Shown in pieces: positions 1 to 5,579 of a DNA stretch of 50,967 nt; within the stretch, counting starts at the first letter, position 1, and the number at the start of each line of letters is the position of its first letter. The translations under genes and the position numbers were made by a program. The stretch is from NCBI GenBank assembly GCA_947305645.1, contig CAMZEC010000009.1, forward strand, positions 1 to 50,967, written 5' to 3'. The notes below the pieces were generated by a model. The model was not told the origin of the DNA. It did not search any database and saw only the letters and a list, made by a program, of their open reading frames with translations. The DNA comes from an uncultured Bacteroidales bacterium (GTDB taxonomy: Bacteria > Bacteroidota > Bacteroidia > Bacteroidales > UBA932).

Positions 1-1156
1 CTCCGAACTTGCCGAAGCGGCCGTAGGTGTAGAGGGTGTCCTGGTTGCCGAGGAAGCGGCAGTTCTTGAAGAAGAGGAAGTCGCCGTCTGTAAAGACCGC
101 CACCGCCTGGCCAATCTCCTTGCCCTCGCCGGCGCTGTTCTCGAAGGTGATATTCTCGAAGGTGATGTAGCTGGCATATATATAAATGGTAGCGCTGCCT
201 GAGGTGCCCACGGGGAAGTCGCGGCCGGGCCAGTTCTGCTTGGCGTAGCGGCCGTCGGTGATGATGGTGTTCTCCGCATCCTCGCCCACGAAATGCACAC
301 GGAACTTGGTGTGGGGGATGCTTATGGTCTCTTTATAGGTGCCCTTTCGGATGAGCACGGTGCTGATCTCCTTGTGGCTGTAGTTGGGAAGTGCGTCCAC
401 TGCCTCCTGTACTGTGAGGAAGTCGCCGTGGCCGTCTGCAGAAACCACAAAGTGGTAGGGGACGATGAGGTGCGCGGCAATCTCCGGAAGCTGCTCCCTG
501 ATGAGGCCGCAGGCAATCTCGGTCACCTTGCGGGCGCCGCATGCCACAGTGTGGGTGTTGTCATCCTTGCCTGTGGAAATCATGAAGAAGGCTTTGGAAG
601 CCTCGTCGCCCAGGCCCTCAAGCCAGTCGAGCGTGGCGGTGGTCATGTCCAGCAGGGGCGTGCCGGTTTCTTCGGCCACCTGCTTCATAGCAGCGGGATA
701 GTCGCCGTGACAGTTCCTGTCGAGTCCGTTCTCCTTGAACCAGCGGCGCGCCACCGGCGTCAGCAGCACGGGGGTGCCACCCTTCCCGCGCACTCCGTCG
801 ATGAAGGTTCTCAGGTTATCCTGATATGCGCCCCAGGCGGCGGCGTAGCGGGTGCTGTCGCTCTGCTTGCTGTCGTTGTGGCCGAACTGAATGAATACAT
901 AGTCGCCGGGCTGCACGGCGTCGTAGACCTTGCGCCACCGGCCGCTGTCTATGAAACTCTTGGTGCTCCTGCCGTTCTGGGCGTAGTTGATCACCTGTAC
1001 GCCGTTGTCCAGGTAGTTCTGGAACATCATGCTCCAGCCACGCTCGGGACCAGCCTTCGCGAGGTCTTTCTCGGCCATGGTACTGTCGCCCATGAGGTGA
1101 ATGGTGAAGGAGCTGCAGAGCAGCCAGATTACGGCAATGAAGGAGAGTCTTTTCAT
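1..1156 (-). CDS. CE12 rhamnogalacturonan acetylesterase-CE8 pectin methylesterase fusion, 3' end outside window
   Basis: The reading frame runs from ATG at 1156 off the left edge, with 385 codons visible and no stop. After a short hydrophobic signal segment comes an SGNH/GDSL esterase of the CE12 type: GDSTMAEKD (block I, nucleophile Ser25), QFGHNDS (block III) and DDNTH near residue 210 (block V). From about residue 240 a second domain begins, with VVSADGHGDFLTVQEAV, ITFENITFEN and GNQDTLYTYGRFG, the signature set of CE8 pectin methylesterases. Such a protein would remove acetyl groups from rhamnogalacturonan and methyl groups from homogalacturonan, probably in the periplasm. Its ATG overlaps the stop of the GH28 gene by 4 bases (ATGA), so the two are translationally coupled in one operon. 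The CE8 catalytic domain is incomplete here. Confidence 0.9.
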   Translation of the reverse strand, partial: MKRLSFIAVIWLLCSSFTIHLMGDSTMAEKDLAKAGPERGWSMMFQNYLDNGVQVINYAQNGRSTKSFIDSGRWRKVYDAVQPGDYVFIQFGHNDSKQSDSTRYAAAWGAYQDNLRTFIDGVRGKGGTPVLLTPVARRWFKENGLDRNCHGDYPAAMKQVAEETGTPLLDMTTATLDWLEGLGDEASKAFFMISTGKDDNTHTVACGARKVTEIACGLIREQLPEIAAHLIVPYHFVVSADGHGDFLTVQEAVDALPNYSHKEISTVLIRKGTYKETISIPHTKFRVHFVGEDAENTIITDGRYAKQNWPGRDFPVGTSGSATIYIYASYITFENITFENSAGEGKEIGQAVAVFTDGDFLFFKNCRFLGNQDTLYTYGRFGKFG

Positions 1157-2625
1157 AATGCTTTTCCGTTGACCGTTACTTTATCATATTTTATAAGCTC
1201 GCAGTTGTGAACCTCGGCGCCCTTTTTTGAGGTGAAGACGCTGTTGCTGATGCTCAGGTCGTACAGGGGCAGTTCCGGCAGTCCGTTGATGTAGATTGCC
1301 TGCTTGGCGCCGCTGCACACCAGGTTGTCGAAGCGGAATCCGTGGAATACCGGGGTGGTCTCGTCCACCGCGGGCAGCGCTCCTTCCGCTGCTGCTCCAG
1401 TCCTTTCCGTGGCGGCCACGCCCGCGTAGTAAAGATTAAAGGTAACGGCTTCGGCAACGATATCTTTCATATAGATGTCGCGGCACCAGATATCCTTCAC
1501 CTCGCCTCCGCGGCCGCGGGTGCTCTTGAAGCGCAGGCCCACGTCCGTGCCGATGAACCGGCAGCCCTGCACGAGGATGTTCTCCACGCCGCCGCTCATC
1601 TCGCTGCCCACCACGAATCCGCCGTGACCGTGATAGACAGTGCAGTCTGTGATGACGAGGTTGCGGCACTTGCGTGCGTGGCGGCGTCCGTCGGCGTCCT
1701 TGCCGGACTTGATGCAGATGGCGTCGTCGCCCACGTCGAAGGATGAACCGGTAAGGATTACATTCTCGCAGGCGTCGATGTCGATACCGTCACCGTTGGC
1801 GGAGTAGTGCGGGTTACGTACGGTTATATTACTGATTGTCAGGTCTTTGCAGTATAGGGGGTGGATGTTCCAGCAGGGAGAGTTCTGGTAGGTGCAGCCC
1901 TCGAGGAGTACCCTTTCGCAGTTTCGCAGGGATACCATCACAGGCCGCAGGAAGGTATAGATTTCATTTTCGTCCAGGGAAGGATCAGGGAAGTTGAGGC
2001 TGCCGGCGGTGGCACGGGCTTTCTTGTATCCCTCGTCGGGAAACCATACCTTGCCGTCGTCGGAGAGCACCCCGCCCCTGGACAGGATGGCCTTCCATGT
2101 GTCGTCGCCCACCTTGCGCTTCTTCACTTCGCGCCAGGCGTCTCCGCTTCCGTCAATTATGCCCTCGCCGGTGATAGCGATGTCGTGGGCGCCGGTGGCG
2201 TTGATGGGGGACAGGCAGCGGCGCACGTCGAGCCCTTCGAAGTTTGTGTCTATGATGGGGTAAAGATTCTTGTCCGGGTCAAATACTATCACGGCGTTCT
2301 TCTCCAGATGGAGTTCCGTGTGGCTGAGCAGGGTAACGGGGCCGGTGCGCCAGATGCCTGCGGGCACGACGAGGCGGCCGCCTCCTTTGTCGCTCAGGGC
2401 CTGCATCGCCTTGCTGAACGCCTCCGTGTTCATGGTCACGCCGTCTCCAGCCGCGCCGAAGTCTGTGAGCTTCACGCTGCGGGCGGGAATGGAGGGCGCG
2501 GAAATCTCTGGCATGTCGAAGGGAATGTCCATTACGCGCTGTTCGGAGGCGGTTTTTACGCCCGCTGCGCAGGCGCAGGCAAGGACCGCGGTCAGGGCTG
2601 TTTGGGCTATGATTTTGATTTTCAT
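1153..2625 (-). CDS. GH28 polygalacturonase-family glycoside hydrolase, lipoprotein-like
   Basis: The 490-residue protein starts with a signal sequence ending in VLACAC, a plausible lipobox. The mature part opens with VKLTDFGAAGDG, the usual N-terminus of right-handed parallel beta-helix pectinases. The GH28 motifs follow in order: NGDGIDID, GDDAICIKSG, GHGGFVVGSE and LRFKSTRGRGG, so the catalytic aspartates, the histidine and the substrate-binding RxK are present. GH28 enzymes hydrolyse alpha-1,4 galacturonosyl bonds or related pectin linkages. The exact specificity (endo, exo or rhamnogalacturonan) cannot be read from the motifs. It is the first gene of a leftward operon with the CE12-CE8 gene. 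Its promoter lies in the shared region with the divergent LacI-family gene, so that regulator probably controls it. Confidence 0.93.
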   Translation of the reverse strand: MKIKIIAQTALTAVLACACAAGVKTASEQRVMDIPFDMPEISAPSIPARSVKLTDFGAAGDGVTMNTEAFSKAMQALSDKGGGRLVVPAGIWRTGPVTLLSHTELHLEKNAVIVFDPDKNLYPIIDTNFEGLDVRRCLSPINATGAHDIAITGEGIIDGSGDAWREVKKRKVGDDTWKAILSRGGVLSDDGKVWFPDEGYKKARATAGSLNFPDPSLDENEIYTFLRPVMVSLRNCERVLLEGCTYQNSPCWNIHPLYCKDLTISNITVRNPHYSANGDGIDIDACENVILTGSSFDVGDDAICIKSGKDADGRRHARKCRNLVITDCTVYHGHGGFVVGSEMSGGVENILVQGCRFIGTDVGLRFKSTRGRGGEVKDIWCRDIYMKDIVAEAVTFNLYYAGVAATERTGAAAEGALPAVDETTPVFHGFRFDNLVCSGAKQAIYINGLPELPLYDLSISNSVFTSKKGAEVHNCELIKYDKVTVNGKAL

Positions 2626-2651
2626 CGGCTTTCGTTTATAGTGTCAGCGTG

Positions 2652-2659
2652 CAAATATA
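2652..2659 (-). promoter_or_regulatory. -7 box of the GH28 operon
   Basis: Read on the minus strand this is TATATTTG followed by C, a match to the Bacteroidota -7 consensus TAnnTTTG, 26 bases upstream of the GH28 ATG. No clear TTTG -33 element is seen; the palindrome at 2676-2685 occupies that place. Confidence 0.7.
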
Positions 2660-2675
2660 CAATTATTTTTTAATT

Positions 2676-2685
2676 CCGTGCACGG
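2676..2685. promoter_or_regulatory. Candidate LacI-family operator O1
   Basis: The sequence CCGTGCACGG is a perfect 10-bp palindrome with the central CG-type symmetry usual for LacI-family operators. It lies 16 bp upstream of the GH28 -7 box, in the -33 region of that promoter. A near-identical copy lies at 2706-2715, centre to centre exactly 30 bp. Confidence 0.65.
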
Positions 2686-2705
2686 TAACGGAAAAATTTT
2701 CGTGA

Positions 2706-2715
2706 ACGTGCACGG
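2706..2715. promoter_or_regulatory. Candidate LacI-family operator O2
   Basis: The sequence ACGTGCACGG repeats the core CGTGCACG of O1 and lies 18 bp upstream of the regulator's own -7 box. Its position mirrors that of O1 on the other side, which fits autoregulation plus control of the divergent pectinase operon. A second inverted repeat, ACGG-AAAAA-CCGT, overlaps its right end (2712-2724). Confidence 0.6.
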
Positions 2716-2733
2716 AAAAACCGTAAAACTTCT

Positions 2734-2741
2734 TAACTTTG
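2734..2741 (+). promoter_or_regulatory. -7 box of the LacI-family regulator gene
   Basis: TAACTTTG followed by C matches TAnnTTTG and lies 17 bases before the chosen ATG at 2759. This rules out the longer reading from 2678, which would start upstream of the promoter. Confidence 0.7.
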
Positions 2742-2758
2742 CAAAAACAGACAGTCGT

Positions 2759-3811
2759 ATGGCACAGGCAGAGAAACCCACGATCATGGACATCGCCCGC
2801 ATTACCGGGCTTTCAAAGGGCACAGTAGACCGCGTCCTCCACAATCGCGGGGAAGTCTCCAAGAAAAGCTACGAGGCTGTGATGAATGCTATATCCGAGC
2901 TGGGCTATGAACCTAACGTTTATGCCTCCATGCTGGCTCGCGGCACTTCTCATTCAATTGCTGTTTTCATGCCCCAGGATGTTCCGGGAAGCTTTTGGGA
3001 CCTTGCGGCCGCCGGTATAGACAAGCCCAGGGACCCCTTGCTCACAAAGGGCGTGACCATAAAGCATTTCGGGTACGACCCCACAGATGAGGATTCGCTT
3101 CAGGTGGCGGCCCAGAGAGCCCGCGAAAGCAAGCCTTCAGGAGTGGTGATTGCGCCTATGTTCCGTTCCTCTACTGCAGTTATTACGGAGGAATTGAGGG
3201 GACTGGGTATTCCCTACGTGTTTATAGACTCCAAGATAGACGACCCCGGGTATCTGGCCTATTTCGGCATGCCAATGTACCGCAGCGGTTATCTGTGTGC
3301 AGACCAGCTTACAGGAGGGCGCCATGTGGACGGAGTTCTTGTAGTGCGAATCCAGCGCGACGTTAACCGGAAATCGGACCCTACGATAAACCGTCGTGCC
3401 GGCTTTATGGATTACATACACGAGCACTGCCCGGATTGCGTGATTCACAGTCTATTGATAAACCCGGCAGATACGCAGGGTATAGAAAAAGCTATGGACG
3501 AATTCTTTGACGCCCATCCGGAAATACGGCACATAGCCATGTTCAACTCACGTGTCAATGTTCTCGCTCCTTGGCTGGAGAAGCACCCGCAGCGCGGCCG
3601 CAGGGTGGTGGGATTCGACAATCTGGAAGCCAATATGCAGGCGCTGAGCCGCGGTACCGTATCCGTTCTTATCTGTCAGCATCCGGACGAGCAGGTCTCG
3701 CTGGCAGTTCAGGCACTCCTGGAACGCATAGTCCTTGGCAAGCACCCCGCCCGCCGCGACAATTTCATGCACATGGACATTCTGACGCGGTACAACGTGG
3801 ATTTCTATTGA
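2759..3811 (+). CDS. LacI/GalR-family transcriptional regulator
   Basis: The 350-residue protein starts at the ATG just after the -7 box; an upstream in-frame ATG at 2678 would lie before the promoter and add a non-family extension. Residues about 8-60 form the LacI helix-turn-helix (TIMDIARITGLSKGTVDRVL, then the hinge region with YEPNVYASMLARG). The rest is a type 1 periplasmic-binding-protein fold for effector binding, ending in a fragment typical of the C-terminal lobe (VVGFDNLEANMQAL, then QHPDEQVSLAVQ). It most likely senses a pectin-derived sugar and controls both the divergent GH28 operon and itself through the paired palindromes at 2676-2685 and 2706-2715. The CE15-like gene follows after 4 bases, so it shares the transcript. 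Confidence 0.92.
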   Translation: MAQAEKPTIMDIARITGLSKGTVDRVLHNRGEVSKKSYEAVMNAISELGYEPNVYASMLARGTSHSIAVFMPQDVPGSFWDLAAAGIDKPRDPLLTKGVTIKHFGYDPTDEDSLQVAAQRARESKPSGVVIAPMFRSSTAVITEELRGLGIPYVFIDSKIDDPGYLAYFGMPMYRSGYLCADQLTGGRHVDGVLVVRIQRDVNRKSDPTINRRAGFMDYIHEHCPDCVIHSLLINPADTQGIEKAMDEFFDAHPEIRHIAMFNSRVNVLAPWLEKHPQRGRRVVGFDNLEANMQALSRGTVSVLICQHPDEQVSLAVQALLERIVLGKHPARRDNFMHMDILTRYNVDFY

Positions 3812-3815
3812 TTCA

Positions 3816-5021
3816 ATGAGACGCTGCCTTACCTTACTCCTGTTTTTCGTGGCCGTTTCCGCAGCAGCGCAAGACAGGCATTTCGTCAAAGGAACCTACG
3901 TTCCCGAGGGTGGTTTCTGCTACGACGAGAGCAAGGTCCCGGAGTATAGGCTTCCTGACGTCCTGACGGCCTCCGACGGTCGAAAGATACAGAATGTCCG
4001 TCAGTGGGAGAAGATACGCCGGCCTGAGCTTCTGCGGCTGTTCGAGTCGGAAATGTATGGACGCGTGCCTGGAGAACCAGCCGGATTGCACTGGCGTACG
4101 GTTTCGGAAGGTCTAGCCCTCGACGGAGCAGCCCTGAGGCGCGAGGTGGATATTTTCTTCGACGAAGCGGAAACCGAACACCTGCGGTTGCTGTTGCTCC
4201 TTCCCGCCGGCCGGAATGGACGTGTGCCGGTCTTCCTGGGTGTCAACTTCTTCGGAAATCACACAATTTGTGACGACCCGGAGATCTCACTTCCGGACAC
4301 TCTCCGGTGGCGGCCGGACTACAGCCTTCCCGCACGTGGCTCCCAGGCACACCGCTGGCCGGTAAGCGTAATTCTGCAGCGGGGGTATGCCATCGCAACC
4401 TTCTGCTGCGAAGATGTTGCCTGGGACCATCCGTATACCGTTGACAGTGGCATCTATCGTCTTTATCCAGATGAGACTATGGGGGCGCTTGCGGCATGGG
4501 GATGGGGCCTGTCGCGCGCCATGGATTACCTGCAGACAGACCCGGACGTGGATGGCGCGCGCGTTGCCGTTTTCGGACATTCACGCATGGGCAAGGCCGC
4601 TCTTTGGGCTGCTGCACGAGACCGTCGCTTTGCAATGATGATTTCTAACGCCTCCGGTTGCGGAGGCGCCGCTATAAGCCGCCGGCGCTTCGGGGAGACG
4701 TTGCGCAGGATTAACACTCACTTCCCTTGGTGGTATTGCCTTAAGTTCCACACTTACAATGACAAGGAAGATGAGCTCCCCTTCGACCAGCATGAACTTC
4801 TGGCTCTGATCGCCCCGCGCCCGTTGTATGTAGAAAGCGGCACGGAAGACCTTTGGTCGGACCCTCGCGGAGAAGAGCTTGGGCTGCAGAACGCCATGCC
4901 TGTGTACAGGCTCTACGGGGCGGAAAATCGTACCGGCCGCCACGTCAGGCCCGGCAAGCACGAAATCTTGTTATACGACTGGGAACGCTATTTGGATTTT
5001 GCAGACCGCTGGCTGCGCTGA
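3816..5021 (+). CDS. CE15-family (glucuronoyl esterase-like) alpha/beta hydrolase
   Basis: The 401-residue protein has a signal peptide (cleavage after about AAAQD). The core resembles the bacterial CE15 family: nucleophile elbow GHSRMGKAALWAA (Ser256), then ISNASGCGGAAISRR, GETLRRIN, FPWWY, LPFDQHELLALIAPRPL, an acidic stretch SGTEDLWSDP (residues 341-350) and the catalytic His382 in RPGKHEILLYDW. CE15 enzymes cleave esters of 4-O-methylglucuronate, as in lignin-xylan links; some bacterial members act on other uronate esters. Lying directly behind the LacI-type regulator of a pectinase locus, it may act on a uronic acid ester of the pectin or xylan side chains; this is inference. Its 3' end faces the plug-like lipoprotein gene with 7 bases between the stops. 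Confidence 0.85.
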   Translation: MRRCLTLLLFFVAVSAAAQDRHFVKGTYVPEGGFCYDESKVPEYRLPDVLTASDGRKIQNVRQWEKIRRPELLRLFESEMYGRVPGEPAGLHWRTVSEGLALDGAALRREVDIFFDEAETEHLRLLLLLPAGRNGRVPVFLGVNFFGNHTICDDPEISLPDTLRWRPDYSLPARGSQAHRWPVSVILQRGYAIATFCCEDVAWDHPYTVDSGIYRLYPDETMGALAAWGWGLSRAMDYLQTDPDVDGARVAVFGHSRMGKAALWAAARDRRFAMMISNASGCGGAAISRRRFGETLRRINTHFPWWYCLKFHTYNDKEDELPFDQHELLALIAPRPLYVESGTEDLWSDPRGEELGLQNAMPVYRLYGAENRTGRHVRPGKHEILLYDWERYLDFADRWLR

Positions 5022-5028
5022 GCAGCAG

Positions 5029-5448
5029 TTACTTAGTCTTGATCACTATCGCGCCGCGGGTGGTTTTGTCGCCTACGGTGATTGATGGCGCTTTATCTAT
5101 GACGCTGATGTTTTTGACGTCGCTGAGCTTTACTACGGAGATGTCGGAGACCACTTTGTCGTCAATAATCACGGCGGCGTTGCTGATAGCCTTATCGTTA
5201 TTCATCTTCGCCTTCAGAAAGACTTTTACGTCGTTGTTGTAGCGGTTTACGTCGTCCTGCGACGGCTGGTAGCCGTTCTTGGAGGTCAGGCTTCCGCTTC
5301 CGGAAGTAGAGCTGCCGCCGGTAGAGGCGCTTGTACTTGTTGTGGTGTTAACCGAAGAAGAGTTGCTCCCGGACGTGGACTGATATGCTAAACTGCAGCT
5401 GCAAACCAGCAGCGCGGTGCCGATAATCAAAAGGAATCTGAACTTCAT
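5029..5448 (-). CDS. Small lipoprotein with TonB-receptor-plug-like C-terminus
   Basis: The 139-residue protein has a signal sequence with lipobox LVCSC, then a low-complexity Ser/Thr/Gly stretch (about residues 20-60). A compact domain follows with KISNAAVIIDDKVVSD-like wording and the ending TTRGAIVIKTK. That ending is very close to the last strand of SusC plug domains (RGANGVIVITTKRG), and the layout -IIDDK... DVKNISVIDK...- resembles the VLVDG...I..I.VLKD part of the plug. No beta-barrel follows. It is probably a stand-alone plug-like periplasmic or surface lipoprotein of unknown function. A -7 box lies at 5467-5474. The hallmark resemblance is visible by eye; a structural match has not been tested. 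Confidence 0.7.
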   Translation of the reverse strand: MKFRFLLIIGTALLVCSCSLAYQSTSGSNSSSVNTTTSTSASTGGSSTSGSGSLTSKNGYQPSQDDVNRYNNDVKVFLKAKMNNDKAISNAAVIIDDKVVSDISVVKLSDVKNISVIDKAPSITVGDKTTRGAIVIKTK

Positions 5449-5466
5449 AACAGCGTTAATTTACCG

Positions 5467-5474
5467 CAAATATA
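5467..5474 (-). promoter_or_regulatory. -7 box of the plug-like lipoprotein gene
   Basis: On the minus strand TATATTTG followed by C matches TAnnTTTG, 18 bases upstream of the ATG at 5448. It lies just downstream of the terminator of the preceding gene. Confidence 0.65.
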
Positions 5475-5485
5475 AAACGTAATAC

Positions 5486-5515
5486 GCAAAAAAGAAAGGC
5501 CGACCATCACGGCCG
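5486..5515 (-). terminator. Rho-independent terminator after the propeller lipoprotein gene
   Basis: On the minus strand the stem GGCCG / CGGCC (5498-5502 with 5510-5514, loop of 7) is followed by a run of T broken by one C. It lies about 65 bases past the stop of the gene at 5580-8192. Confidence 0.75.
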
Positions 5516-5579
5516 GCCTCTCAATCCACACAAATTATTAACCAAGGAGTACCATTCTTAAACGATGTGGACTCGCTTT

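Noticed and set aside
293..1210. Long open frame on the plus strand opposite the CE12-CE8 and GH28 genes
   Set aside because: It lies antisense to a frame with clear esterase motifs, has no recognisable domain and reflects the GC-rich codon pattern of the gene below it.
2678..2758. Longer N-terminus of the LacI-family regulator
   Set aside because: The extra 27 codons include operator O2 and the -7 box and do not resemble the family; ATG at 2759 is preferred.
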